A stretch of 64,000 nucleotides of DNA from Castanea sativa (GCF_040712315.1 NC_134014.1:10510244-10574243); one strand, 5' to 3'; positions 46,024 through 60,268 are shown, counted from the stretch's first letter. Made by a program: numbers and translations. The notes: generated by a model from the letters alone, not told the origin.

Positions 46024-46135
46024 ACAATAATGTAAACTACTGGTTCCGCCATCCGTTTAACAAATAGATATAATAGTAGTAGTACACAATAATGTTAACC
46101 ATTGGGTCCACCATCTGTACAACAAATAGATAGAG
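46024..46135 (+). repeat. Tandem duplication with 62-bp period
   Basis: AACAATAATGTAAACTACTG and CACAATAATGTTAACCATTG start two units that share CCRCCATCYGT and ACAAATAGATA. Confidence 0.8.
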
Positions 46136-46288
46136 TAAACCTAAATGTTTACTTTCGATTAGTAATTTTGTCGTGCTCATCAACGATGTTAACGTCAATG
46201 AACCTCGAGTCCTTGAAAGTTTTGTGACAATTAGCTCAAACTTTAAAGTTTTGTGAGTCCATTAATTATAGTTTTTGTTTGGTTTATC

Positions 46289-46588
46289 TAAGGTGACTTA
46301 AAGGCACACGATAGGATTGAGGCACAAGGTTGAACTAGTATTTTTATTCAAATCAAATCCATAAAACATTCCCATAGCATGTTAAAATACTGAATTAACT
46401 CCAAGTTTTAACAGTTTTTGAGTACATAAATTATTGTATATCTAAGGAGTTAAACTTAAAGGCACGTGACGGGATTATTTTTACTACACAAGGTTGAACT
46501 AGCTAGTATTTTTATTCAAATCCATAAAACATTCCCATGGCATATTAAAATAATGAGTTAGCTCCAGCTTTAAAAGTTTTGTGAGTAC
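46289..46588 (+). repeat. Tandem duplication with about 153-bp period
   Basis: Both units contain CTAAGG, TTAAAGGCACRYGA, ACAAGGTTGAACTAG, TAGTATTTTTATTCAAATC, CCATAAAACATTCCCAT and GAGTACA in the same order. Confidence 0.85.
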
Positions 46589-47351
46589 ACTAATTCTCGT
46601 CTAATGATAATTTGTGTTCAAACTTTTATATCAATTAGGTTTTGAATACACTAGATACGACGCAAACATTATACGCATCGATCTTGTATCACGTCTAATA
46701 ACATTCTGTCCAGAAAATACTGAAAGTTTGCCATTTGTACTAATAGCAGAATATTCATAAAAGTATTAAAAGGTTGAATTTTAAATTCCTCCAAAAATAA
46801 ATATCTCCATCGCTTTTGGGTTGTTCCCCAATCCCCATCTCAAATCCTCATATTGATGTTCCTTTTTAGTTGCGAAGCTAGTGTCTATGACAAGTTCTTT
46901 GTCAAGTAGCCATCGCTGACTATTCACAAGGACTCTTTTGTTTTTTTTTTGTTGCGTCTCACAACACTGGGTTAGCTTAAATTAAGGATGGGAAAATTTT
47001 AGGAATTAAACTGAAAACCCTACAAGATAAATAGAACTTGTTTCCAAACACTGGTCAATTAATTTATGTTAAAAACTTACAAGTCATGTCAACTTCAACT
47101 TCAAACTCAGTTCCATCGTTCTCAGTGCAATCCTACGCTCCATCATTCTAATTCGCCACATGGTGGCCAAAAGGAAAACCCCTATCATCCCTCGATTGGG
47201 ATATGATATATTTACAATATTTTTTATGATAAATTTTAAAATATATATTATAATTAATTTTAATTTAGATATATTACTGATATAATTTTATATACATAAT
47301 TATTTAGCAAAAAAGTAATAATTTATCTATTAAGATTTATTGGGAAATATA

Positions 47352-47520
47352 GGATCGGTTTAGTAAGAGATTTTTAGTAATATTGTTTAAATTTTATGAA
47401 AATACAAGATGAAAAAATATATAAAAACATATATAGATAAAAAGTGTGTAAAAATATATATTGTGGTGTTTAAACAATTTTTTTTTTTTGTTATTTATAC
47501 AGTTACCAAACGAGGACATA
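47352..47520. mobile_element. Small MITE-like element
   Basis: The left end GATCGGTTTAGTAA and the right end GTTACCAAACGAGGACAT are imperfect inverted repeats around an AT-rich core. The type GTTTGGTAAC resembles the MITE-like end at 44261. Target duplication is not resolved. Confidence 0.4.
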
Positions 47521-47828
47521 ACAATCGAATTGAGCTGTCCATCAGATCGATAAGTGGGTCCGACCAGCGGTAGGGGGACCAATCGTTTTGTAACGTTGAG
47601 ACAAAAAGGAGGGCCCTCCTCAAGATTTTCGTAGCTAAAAAGCTGTATGATACGTGTTGACAATCCATGGATACAAGGACCAAAGTTTAAAGGCAAGTTA
47701 AGAACTCTGAAGTCAAGCACGATTTCTTACTTTATGTTCTTGTCGGTTTCATTTTGTTTTTTGTTTTCCCCTCTGTTCCTACTTCCCACGTTTAGAGCTT
47801 AAGGTGTGAATCAATAGTTAGGAACTAG

Positions 47829-47868
<40 letters not shown>

Positions 47869-48423
47869 GTTAGGTTTTAAATATTTAGAATGAAATGTTT
47901 AGAATTTTACCTTGTATGTATTGGCAACTTGAGAACAAAAATATATCTAGAGTACATGTTAGACATTGTTTAAAGTTGTATAGACCAAAACTCAAGAATG
48001 TACAAACGGCAGGAAAAATGTTTATTTTTTTGTGAAGCTTGACCGATTGAATGATGAAGCTCGATTGATCGAAAATCGCAAAAAAATAATTTATGTAGAA
48101 TTTTAAATAAGCCCAAGCCTGTAAAAACGTTTATAGTTTCAGTCCAACACTCTTACATATAAAAAGAAAACTCTAACCATGTTTTAAAGATTATTAGAAG
48201 ACTTGTGAGTTACTCCTATGAGATCTGAGAGGTTCTATACTTTCTAACTCTAGAAGCATTTACCGGAACAAGATCTACAATTAAGTGCTAGTAGAATCTA
48301 GTTGCTCATAGATCAACAAACCATGATCCGAAACCTTTGAGTGGGATCTCAAAGTTACAAGCGTGAGTACGTGTGTGCTACAAATCCAAGAGAGAATGCA
48401 TCAATGGATTTGGAGTTTGCACG
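47521..48423. other. Spacer without recognised gene
   Basis: Contains a (TG)n(TA)n microsatellite at about 47829-47865. Nothing else is recognised. Confidence 0.4.
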
Positions 48424-49654
48424 TGATTGTGATCAAAGTTGTCAAAATCGGGATCCTACGTAGGATCGTGGGAGGTAGGTAGGATTGAAGATCGTAGGAT
48501 CAAATCGTGGATCGTACGATCCTACTTATTTTCAGATTTTAAGCAAAAAACCTATTGATAAAAACTTTGTATGTTATATAATCACTTAAAATATGAATCC
48601 ATCCATTAAAAAAAAATTGCATCATAAAATGTAATTTGCACGCACTACATCGTTCTTATGTCATTCTAACGAAGTAAAATATATTTAACTTTTGACATAA
48701 TGTATCTAAAAAGTTCAGTACATGTTTAATTAGCAACTAAGTATCAAAATATTATCTACACATATGGAAAGTTCGCTTAATTTTCTTTCTAGCCAAAGTA
48801 GACATTGCATATTTGTACTAGAGTTGCAAAAAAAAAAACACCAAGATATAGAGCATGCTCAAAAAATCACACAGAGAATTCATCAAATAGGTTGTGTGCA
48901 ATTCTAAACTACTAATTGTGTTTACTAATATTTCTCAAAGATTCAAATGCTGAAGATCCTGTTTCATAATTTTTCAAATTTTACTTAATTTAGTTAACAA
49001 AATAGAAAAATAAAAACCTTAAAAGCATTGTCAAAATCATATACACAACACAACAATATGGAATCAAGCTATCAAAGTACAAATAAATGATAAACTGCTA
49101 AGTACTAACTACCAAAACAAATTACTAGAAAGCTTAAAGGCAGCGATGGCTCACGGCAACATCATTGAGAAGGCTGAGAGGTGCTGGGTTTTTGACAGAG
49201 GAGTGAGGAGGCGTGGGACTGAGGTGCTGAGTTTTTGACTGAGTTTTTTTTATAAAAAAAAAAAACGTTAAACTTAAGTTAAGAAAGCTTAAAGGAAGTG
49301 ATGGCTTACCATTAACAGGGCTAAGAGGTGCTGGGTTTTTGACTGAGGGCTGAGGAGGCGCGGGACAAAGGTGCGTGCTGGAGCTTTGTGTTTCTAAATA
49401 GTTTATGTTTTGTTTTTGAAAAAGTTAAACTTATACCATAGGTTTTTTTGAGATTTTATGTTGACATAGGGGTAAATTTGAGACTTCAATTCATTATTGA
49501 GTTCTAAAACCCGTCGGGCTTGTGGGTTTAGGTCTACCTACGATCCTAACATTTTTGCGATCCTGCTACGATTTTAAACTTTTTGGTGAGGTGGGATCGT
49601 AAAATCGTGCGATTTTACGATCCGGATCGCAATTTTGACAACCATGGTTGTGAT
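48424..49654. mobile_element. Mutator-like MITE, long copy
   Basis: The element 48434-49644 (1211 bp) has inverted ends GTTGTCAAAATCGGGATCC and GGATCGCAATTTTGACAACC, rich in GATCGTA words. It is flanked by 10-bp sequences TGATTGTGAT (48424-48433) and TGGTTGTGAT (49645-49654), one mismatch apart. A 9-11 bp duplication is typical of Mutator-like elements. Inside, about 49127-49260 and 49283-49400 are duplicated blocks with AGAAAGCTTAAAGG, GAGGTGCTGGGTTTTTGAC and GAGGAGGCG. There is no open transposase frame. Confidence 0.8.
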
Positions 49655-51608
49655 AGTAAATTACTGCTGGAAATAGCAGTAAAGGTTAAATTTGATTGTA
49701 AGAATTTCGATTCTCCATAATAGATTTGTTTTACCTTGAAGATAGTTAGGTCAATTTTTCTCTAGGTTTTTACTTAGAAACTGTTGGTTTTATTAGTTTT
49801 CATAGGTCATTATATCGTGGTGTTCTTTATTTTTCGCTGCTTTATATGATATGAATTATTATTGTTTAACCTAAATTTGAATAATTAATCTAAGTAACTA
49901 CTTGACTAATATATTAAGTTAAACAATCTGCATTAATGGATCTAAACAAACCAACAATTTGTTTATTTAATAAATAAGTCATGTAACAAGTTCTAATATA
50001 GACTACCACTAGGTTGAGTCAGATAGCACCTTCCCATACCAACATGGGAGCCTCAATTCGAGCCCTGAGAAGGGTGAGGTAATTATGTAGTGTTTTTAAC
50101 CAATGAAAAGAATAAATCATAATATATTTTTTTTGAGAACAAATAAATCATAATATAGACTCAATTATTTAATGAACTAAAATTCAAACATTATAATATA
50201 TTCGCGAATAAACTTATAAACATGATACTCAATTTAAAATATATATGTAATGTGTGTATCTATATATATATATATTAATATAATGTTTATATATCTAAGT
50301 TTTATAAGTTCATAAACGAAATCATTTTATCTACTGTATGGTATATTTTTGGTTATAATATATTCATTAATTATTAGAACGATTTGAAAATGATAGAAAA
50401 TTTTAGTTGTGGTATTTTCTAAATATGAATAAAGAATAAAAATTTCAAATAACTTATAAACAAACTCTGATTTGTTCAATAAGAAATTATCCAAGCAAAA
50501 TTAATCTCAATAGCGTAAAATATTTATAAATTAATAAGGATTCAGTCTCCTTATCAATATGGGATTAAAATTTTTACTCAAACACTTAGTACTCCTCTCT
50601 TAAGACTCATTAGCCACATGCAATTCCCACTTATTTTCATTTGACCTAAAATAACTCCTTTTTTTTGTTGACAATTTAACTTGTTTTCATGTGTGTGAGT
50701 GTTTTTTTTAATATATATATTTTTTACCTTTATTAGGAATTAATAGAAAATTCAACTTAGGGCATTGGTTTAGAAAATATTTTTAGAAAATATTTTTAGA
50801 AACTTTTTATGAAAAAAAAAACTGTCTTCTTGAAAATTTTTATATTTTCCATAAAAATAATATTAAAATTTTGGTTCATTAATAAATACCTATGGACAAA
50901 AAAAAAAATCCAACATTCCTACCAGGCAAATAACCTTGAATTTAGCTTGTAATTCATGCAAAGATATCTTCCTAGATCCTATCCAAAACAATATTTTATC
51001 CCAATTTAATGAACACCACTAGAGAATATACAATTACATATGGAGTTCATGTCATCAATTTGTGAACTTCTCTTTTTGTAATTGACAAAAATAAAACAAA
51101 CGCAACCACCACTACCCCCACACAATTATGTTAAATTGTTTTTCTATTTATCCTATCAGTTCCTTTCAACATAAAAATGACCCCATAATCCATTGGTGGT
51201 ATTCAATGAACCGTGATGATAAATGGCTGGTCCCCAATCCCCATACCAAGGAGCAAAACTCCAAAGCTCCATGTACATTGTACTTATTCATTTTGGCCTT
51301 TTGGGAAATGAAAGACCAAGTACATACTTATAATGCCCAATTAGTCACCATCAGCTTTGTTCGTTTTGATCACCACAAATATGAAAATAAATGGAAAAAT
51401 AGACACTGTCATTGTTGATCAAAAAAAGAAAAATGGTGGTGTAAAATGTAAATAAAGTGAAATGAAGAAAAAGCTTTTCTAAAAAGGGCTTGCAAGTTAC
51501 AAACTTTGTTTCACAGGTTTGGACCACCATGATTGACCTCACAACCTTTTAAAGAGGTCATGCATCAATGACCTTGGATTACTAAGGTATTTGGCAGTTG
51601 GCATGAAT
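49655..51608. other. Spacer with a SINE-like block
   Basis: A SINE-like block lies at about 50003-50150 (listed separately). The rest is AT-rich with TA runs near 50260-50280. No gene is recognised. The frame at 51128-51418 has no family resemblance. Confidence 0.4.
49993..50161 (+). mobile_element. SINE-like element
   Basis: About 50003-50150 contains a B-box-like CAATTCGAGCCC, preceded by CAGATAGCACC, and ends in an A-rich stretch. The phrase TAATATAGACT occurs on both sides (about 49996 and 50152) and may be the target duplication. ATAAATCATAATATA is repeated inside the tail. The A box is weak. Confidence 0.45.
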
Positions 51609-52130
51609 TTAGTTATATTTATGGTTGTCAAAATCTTGATCTGGATCTTACAATTTTACGATTTTATCTGTCCAAAATGATCCAGATCTTTCAAGAATTT
51701 TTGCGATCGTTTAGGATCGGTAGGATCATACGATTTTGACGATCCCAAATGACCTTAGTTTCTTATAACCTTCTTTAACTTGACAGAAGGTTTAGTTAGA
51801 CCTAAATGAAAAATAAAATCTCAATAGACCAAGTTTTTCTACTCTAATGTAGATAAAGTGCTAGTTGGACTAAAATAAAAAATATCCCAATAGAGTGTCA
51901 CATTTTTGAAGTTTTTGACTTCTTTAAATGATGCTTACAGATGAATTTAGTGATACATAGTAATTATATTAATGAATGTATAATTTGTGTGATTATTTAA
52001 CATAACAATGTGTATTTTTTGTTTTTTTCTCAAATAATGCAGAATCTTACAATCCACGATCCGATCTTACGATCTCACCTACCTCCTACGATCCTATGTA
52101 GGATCCCAATTTTGATAACCTTGGTTATAT
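51609..52130. mobile_element. Mutator-like MITE, short copy
   Basis: The element 51619-52120 (502 bp) has inverted ends GGTTGTCAAAATC and CCCAATTTTGATAACC. It is flanked by TTAGTTATAT (51609-51618) and TTGGTTATAT (52121-52130), 10 bp with one mismatch. Its right arm, read in reverse, matches the left arm of the copy at 48434 (GGGATCCTAC, TAGGATCGT, GAGGTAGGT), so the copies lie in opposite orientation. Confidence 0.8.
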
Positions 52131-53002
52131 TTAACTCCACAATGCAGCTCGAATCTTTTCCTTACTAAACTTCCAAAGCATGGAGAGGTACTAATTAATT
52201 TAGTTACAAGACTCTTGATAACGTTTAAATTTGGTTGTAGTTTATAATTCACATATCTATGATGTTCCAGTTCCGTAGTAATAGCTTAAGAGGTGTACTT
52301 ATTGATTGGTTATTTGGTTATGTACATAAGATGACAAACTCAATCAACATTCTTCAGCTGCCATTAGTATTTCACAGTGAAAAAAGAAAAAGAAAAATTA
52401 TAGGATCACAACCAATTCCATACCTATTTTTAAAACAATTTGATATGGTTGATTGTGAGTAGCGAAAAAAAAATGGTCTATGTGAATGTAACAAACAGTT
52501 AATTACAATCTGCCACTTAAAATAGTTGTGAAAATGTGTGTATTTGTTATAGTCCAAGAATAACTTGTAAAAAAGAAAAAAGAAAAAGGATAGAGTGGTG
52601 CAACCAATATTTTAAGTGGGCCTATGAGTATCTGAAGAGTCGCTTCATTTATAAGGCCCAAACTTGCAAACCATGGTGTTTATGCTTTTTAGGTGAAATT
52701 CTTATTATTGTTATCATTTGTTTTTGTTTGAGTCCTTGACTAATGGCTGACTGCTTTGCCCAAACAAGAAAAGGGACCATTGTTTTGTTGAACTCTGAGG
52801 TGGGCATGATAGTTGGGTCCGCCTTAGCCCACTTCAGACTTTTTTTCTTGACCAATTTTAATGTAATGGTCTTCGTGGGCCTGAAAGCCCAAATAAATTT
52901 CTTCGGCTCCGTCTAAAGTCTAAATTTAAGGCTTCGATGTAGTTTGTCCGGTTGTCCTATGCTCTTACTGGTGGTAATTAAGAAATCTTAAATCTGCTTT
53001 AA
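52131..53002. other. Spacer without recognised gene
   Basis: Short open frames occur on both strands but none resembles a known family. No repeat boundaries were found. Confidence 0.4.
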
Positions 53003-53191
53003 AATAAAAAAGAACTCTTAAATCTAGCCAATGGAATAAGAAAGATCTTTTTTTTTAAATTATATATTAAGATTTTAAGTTTTACAAAGGATTTAGAAAT
53101 AAAAAAGAACTCTTAAATCTAGCCAATGGAATAAGAAAGATCTTTTTTTTTTTAATTATATATTAAGATTTTAAGTTTTACAAAGGATTTA
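53003..53191 (+). repeat. Near-perfect tandem duplication of about 94 bp
   Basis: Both units carry AAATAAAAAAGAACTCTTAA, ATCTAGCCAATGGAATAAGA, AAGATCTTTTTTTT and AAGTTTTACAAAGGATTTAG. They differ almost only in the T run. Confidence 0.95.
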
Positions 53192-53511
53192 GTGAAGTTT
53201 TGGTCCTTTTGGAAGACCCCGCCTCTGAGCTGAAGAGGAGATAAATAAAACTTGTTACTTTAAAATAAATAAAATCTACATACTCCTTTATGAAAGAAAG
53301 ATTATGTAAGTGGTACCAATTAACTTAACCGATAAAGTCTTTTATCGTTGAATAATAGATTTGAGCTATTAACCCTGCTTACACTAAAAAAAAAAAAAAT
53401 CTAAGGTTTAAATCCCGCTTACACTAAAAATTAACTGATGTCTTAGTCTTAACTTGATAATAAGAGCAATTATTATGAAATGGACGCCATAAATTTAAAT
53501 TATACTGCATC

Positions 53512-53546
<35 letters not shown>

Positions 53547-53705
53547 CAACTAAAAGATCCTATCTTTAATTCCTTATCAATTAAACTACAATAGCGATTT
53601 GGTTAAAACATTCTTAATGTCACTTAGAATTCAATAGATTTTTCTCAAGTTGTTGTAGTTGTCACCACTTGAGGTTCTTTTGTGTGATAAACACTACTCA
53701 AAATT
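53192..53705. other. Spacer with a trinucleotide run
   Basis: Contains an (AAT)n run at 53513-53543. The phrases TAAATCCCGCTTACACTAAA and TTAACCCTGCTTACACTAAA are repeated near 53372 and 53412. No gene is seen. Confidence 0.4.
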
Positions 53706-54296
53706 AAGGGTTTGTTTGGTTAGAAGAGTGGAAAAATGGAAGGATAAAAAATGGGGAGATGATAGAAAAGTGAGAGGATAGAAAAAAATAATTTAGTTTT
53801 CACCTATTTGTGTTTGGTTGGGAAGTGGAAAAGTGAAGAGATGAAAAACTTATTTGTTTGGTTGAGAAGAAAAATGAGAGGATGGAAAAGTGAAGTTGGT
53901 ATAAATTTGCAATTATGTTCTCATTAAATAAAACAAAAGGCATATTTTTTAGCAAAAAAAAAATTGTATATTTGCAAACAAAAAAGTAACACATTTTTTA
54001 GCAAAAATAGTTGTGTATGTGCCCAGCACAGAAAAAAAAAAAAAAAGAAGCCTTAAACGGAAAAAAAAAAAGAGCATGTGCAGTGCAAGTGGGAAAAAAA
54101 AGCCTTGGATGAAAAAAGGGGGGGGGGGGGGAGGGGGAGAACAATGCCCATGTGCACTATGCACATGGGCATTTTGGTCAACTTAGTTGAGTGATTTTCT
54201 CCCTCTCAATTTTCTCCCCATTTTAAGGAGAAAACTTCATGATGGGTCGGTTGGGAAGAAAATAGTCAGGCCCCACCACATATTTTCTCTCCCCCC
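53706..54296. repeat. Tourist-like MITE fragment
   Basis: The left end GGGTTTGTTTGGTTAGAAG and the repeated phrase TTGTTTGGTTGAGAAG, in a purine-rich arm, resemble the MITE arms elsewhere in this window. The right side is pyrimidine-rich (TTTTCTCTCCCCCCTAA), but the mirrored GTTTGG end is missing, so the copy is incomplete. A G-rich run occurs at 54118-54136. Confidence 0.45.
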
Positions 54297-55360
54297 TAAG
54301 AGCATTCACATCAACAGTCTCAAAAAATTTAGCATATAGTATCTTAAAAAGCCACTTTATTTATTTTAACAACTCATTTTACAATACACCTAACATTAAA
54401 AGTTCTATATTTTTTAACACTTCATTTAAATATTCTTTTCTTTTATTTCTTTATTCTTTAATATATATTTCTTTCTCTCTCTTCCTCGCCGTCTCTCTTA
54501 ACCTAGCAAACTCACACAGACCATCTCAACCCAGCAAACCCATATCCACCACCACAAAAAAAAAAAAAAAAAAAAACACTAGCCACCCATACCCACCTGT
54601 CTATCCAATAAACTCAGACTCTTCCATCCCAACCCAGCAAATCACACCCACACCCACACCCATTGCCATCAGCCACACCAACAATAATCACTACCATCAT
54701 CACCATCACCCACAACCACAACCACCAAAATCACAAGCCCAAAACCATAATAGCATCCACCACCAATCAGAAAACAAAACAAAAACAAAAACACCAAACA
54801 AAAACATCAAATATATGCAAGACCATTGGAATTTAAATTAGTACTAGAGAGGAAGAGGAAATAGAAGGTTAAATCCAACGTTGAATCCAAACCCAAACCC
54901 AAACCCACAACGACAATCAACACACGGCAAAACACCCAGCAACGATCATCACACAACAACACATGGCAACACATAGAGGAAAAATCTTCAAACGAAGTCA
55001 ATCCAAGAGCAGATCTGCATGCCGATCTCCACATTAGTGCTGATTTGGAGCAAAAAAGAAGAAGAAGAAGAAGCTTGATGAGAGAAAGAGGGAGACGGAG
55101 AGGTAGAGAAAAAGAGAGAAAAGGTAGAGAGATCAGAAAGAAAGAGAGAAAGAGTAGAGAGAATGAGAGATTAGAGGAAAGAGAAAATATTAAAAAATTA
55201 AAACATCTTGTTACAGTGCAATCTCATTTTTGAGACCACATTGTAGCATTATGTTAAATTTTTTAGTATATGGCATCTTTGATGGAGTGGATTTTTGCGG
55301 TTATAAATGCTAAAAATAGCTTTTTAGCACTTATAACACCTTTGATAAGAATGCTTTTAG
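54297..55360. mobile_element. Probable non-autonomous DNA transposon
   Basis: The left end AAGAGCATTCACATCAACAG and the right end CTTTGATAAGAATGCTTTT are imperfect inverted repeats. Both arms carry TTTTAGCA/TGCTAAAA-type words and low-complexity A/T sequence. The inside is C/A-rich (CCACCACCAC, CCCATACCCACC) on the left and purine-rich (GAGAGAAAG) on the right. No protein is encoded. Family and target duplication are unresolved. Confidence 0.45.
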
Positions 55361-55499
55361 TATTGGTGGTGTTAAAAAGCTATATTGCTACATTGGTGGA
55401 GCCAAAGCCAAATACAAATTTATGACTACATTGGTGGAGCCAATGCCAAATAATTTGGCTCCACAGCTACAGTTCAGAGCCAAAAGTGGCGGTGCATTG

Positions 55500-56460
55500 T
55501 AGCTCATAGGTAAAAAAAGAAGAAGATATTATTAAATTACGTGTTTACATTGCTTTATAATAAATATATTATTTTATTCACATGTTCATACTGTTTTGTG
55601 GTGAATATATTATTTTATTGCAGTAAATATATTAATTTATTGTGTTGTTATATTATTTTATTATGTTAAAAGCTAATTGTAACTCATAGGTAAAAAAAGA
55701 AAAGAAAAGATATTATTAAATTGCGTGTTTACATTGATTTATATTAAATATATTATTTTATTCACGTGTTCACAGTGTTTTGTGGTAACAGTAACTCATA
55801 GGTAAAAAAAAAAGAAAAGATATTATTAAATTGCGTGTTCATATTGATTTATATTAAATATATTATTTTATTCACGTGTTCACAGTGTTTTGTGGTAACG
55901 GTAACTCATAGGTAAAAAAAAGAAAGATATTATTAAATTGCGTGTTCACACTGCTTTATAATAAATATATTATTTTATTCACATATTCACACTGTTTTGT
56001 AGTAGGTATATTATTTTATTGTAGTTGATATATTAGTTTATTGTGTTGTTTATATTATTTTATTATGTTGAAAGCTAATGGTAACTCATAGGTAAAAAAA
56101 GAAAAGATATATTAAATTGCGTGTTCACACTGCTTTATATTAAATATATTATTTTATTCACGTGTTCGCAATGTTTTGTGGTAGATATATTATTTTATTG
56201 TAGTGGATATATTAGTTTATTGTATTGTTTATATTATTTTATTATGTTGAAAGCTAACGGTAGCTCATAAGTAAAAAAAAGAAGATATTATTAAATTGCA
56301 TGTTTATATTAAACATATTATTTTATTCACTTGTTCACATTGTAGTGTGGTGGATATATTATTTTATTGTAGTGGATATATTAGTTCATTATGTTGTTTA
56401 TATTATTTTATTATGTTAAAAGCTAACTGTAGCTCATAGGTAAAAAAGAGATATATTAAA
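55500..56460 (+). repeat. Tandem array with about 180-bp and 110-bp units
   Basis: Seven copies of TARCTCATAGGTAAAAAA start at about 55500, 55680, 55792, 55902, 56082, 56261 and 56430. Each is followed by GATATTATTAAATTGCGTGTT-like sequence (shortened in the last). Four units are 170-180 bp. Two (55680 and 55792) are about 110 bp and lack the AT-rich second half (TATTAGTTTATTGTGTTGTT). Confidence 0.85.
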
Positions 56461-56623
56461 TTGTGTTTGAGCACCCTAAAAGGAGTGGATAAAGAGGAAT
56501 GGGGGTATTAGGACTAGAGGGCGTGAATCAATTAATACATCGTGCTACAATTTGGTTTAGCGCACATCTATGTAATCTTTTGAGAATCAAGAACTTGAGC
56601 TTTATTTAAAAAACAAATCAGCC
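56461..56623. other. Short spacer, probably 3' end of a LINE remnant
   Basis: On the minus strand it follows the stop codon of the RNase H-like fragment and contains AATAAA (as TTTATTT at 56601), so it may be the 3' untranslated end of the same old element. Confidence 0.35.
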
Positions 56624-56770
56624 TTAATCGGCACAGAGTACATGAGAAAGGTGTGGAGGGACATTTTTCGTCCATATCGAGAAACCTCTAACATGTCTAG
56701 CATGTTGAGCTAAGTTATGTGCTATCATATTACCCATTCAACCAACATGAGAGAAACCAATATTGCATAT
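56624..56770 (-). pseudogene. Decayed C-terminal fragment of a LINE RNase H-like domain
   Basis: Read on the minus strand, the fragment gives GNMIAHNLAQHARHV, then GFSIWTKNVPPHLSHVLCAD and a stop. This fits the end of the RNase H-like domain at the C-terminus of many plant LINE proteins, where N-x-x-AH-x-LA-x-x-A is followed by W-x-x-x-VP. A stop codon three residues before the GNMIAH block breaks the frame. Only this small end is recognisable. Confidence 0.55.
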
Positions 56771-58949
<2,179 letters not shown>

Positions 58950-59097
58950 AATTATTGTGCACTCCCGAAATACTATAAATGTGTACTCCTTCTCTCACAT
59001 GAATGGTAGGTCCCACCATAAATTTAATTAGTGAGATTTACTATTCATGTGAGAGGAGGAAGTACGCATTTATAGTACTCCGAGAATACTTAATAAA
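58950..59097. mobile_element. Fold-back MITE
   Basis: The two halves are inverted copies. ACTATAAATGTGTACTCC and TCTCTCACATGAATGGTA on the left match TACTATTCATGTGAGAGG and AGTACGCATTTATAGTACTC on the right. A loop of about 30 bases (CATAAATTTAATTAGTGA) separates them. Flanks AAATT and AAATTT may be a short target duplication. Confidence 0.75.
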
Positions 59098-60230
59098 TTT
59101 CCAGTTTTATACATGTAGACCACTTTCACCTATTTCTTATTGAAATAGGATTTTTATGTGCTTGCATTCCTAATTTGGCTGGACTCTTGGTGCAGCCGTG
59201 CACCTCAACAGTAATTATTTGTCTCTTCTCTCCGTCCAAATATAAGGTAATCTTTTTATACCATTCAACCATATATAATGTTATAATCTCAACCCATCTA
59301 GGGTGAATCCCCGACATTATGCAATAATTTCTTCTTTATTACAACCTAGAAAATCATTAAAAGTACATAGCCAGTTTTTCCACCCATAATTATTAGCCCG
59401 ACTTGCTTAATCATAATTCTCAAGTTCTATAGTTCTTAATTAACCGACCTATATTGATTGTAGGATGCCCCTAATCTTCTATTTTATTTGACCTCTAGTT
59501 AAAATTTGATATATAAGTACCTGATTACTGAATTTCAAATTAGAAATAGTGAATTCTAAAGCTAGTTTGGTAAAATGAGACCTTTACACCATTTTTAATA
59601 TCACACTTTTCATTTATGAAACTCTTTCTATTGGAAGAAATGTTGTACCGACACCGACCAAGATGAATATCCCAAAATATAAAAGTTGAGTCTAATTAAT
59701 TGACTGATAAAGTAAGCAAGAGGAACCTTTTTTTTTTGAGAAGAAGAGGGACAAATTTTTTTTTTTTTTTTTATAGAAGAAGAAGAGGGACCAAAGTTAA
59801 TATATGCAATTAGATTTTAATTACTTACAGGTAGGGTTCAACGAAATCTTGAGTTGGACCGACCCAAATATGATATATCTGTAAGGGTTTATAAAATTTT
59901 TAAATTTTTATAAATATTTTTTGAACCAAAAGGTAGCATTATTGTTGGGTAAAATGTCGTTTTCCCGTGCCATAGAAGTACAAACATACCTTTTAAAAAC
60001 TTTATTGCATGGGGATATCTGCGTGATAGAGATTTTTGGCAACACAAGGTAACGTCAAAAAGATCACCATTTTTTTTTTTTCAATTTGTATTATTATCAC
60101 CATCCCAACAAGTCATTTTCAGAGGATAAGGCATTATTTGTTCATTACTGTATATGAAAATTGCATGTCTCTTACAATTTCATTTTATACTGATATTATT
60201 ATGTATATTACTATACTACTCGCGTGTGTG

Positions 60231-60268
<38 letters not shown>

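Larger units (their letters stand above)
44258..47350. other. Spacer with small duplications
   Basis: A MITE-like end GGGCACGTTTGGTTAA at 44261 is followed by AT-rich sequence to about 44370. Later contents are a 22-bp repeat with AGACTACAAACCTATTT near 44895-44945, a duplication with 62-bp period at 46024-46135 and one with about 153-bp period at 46289-46588. A minus-strand frame at 44370-44498 matches no family I know. No gene is called. Confidence 0.4.

Noticed and set aside
53706..54296. Considered as a complete MITE
   Set aside because: Only the left GTTTGG end is clear and no mirrored right end was found, so it is listed as a fragment only.
55500..56460. Regular repeats, considered as a CRISPR array
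   Set aside because: The units are 110-180 bp, AT-rich and without unique spacers, and the genome is eukaryotic.
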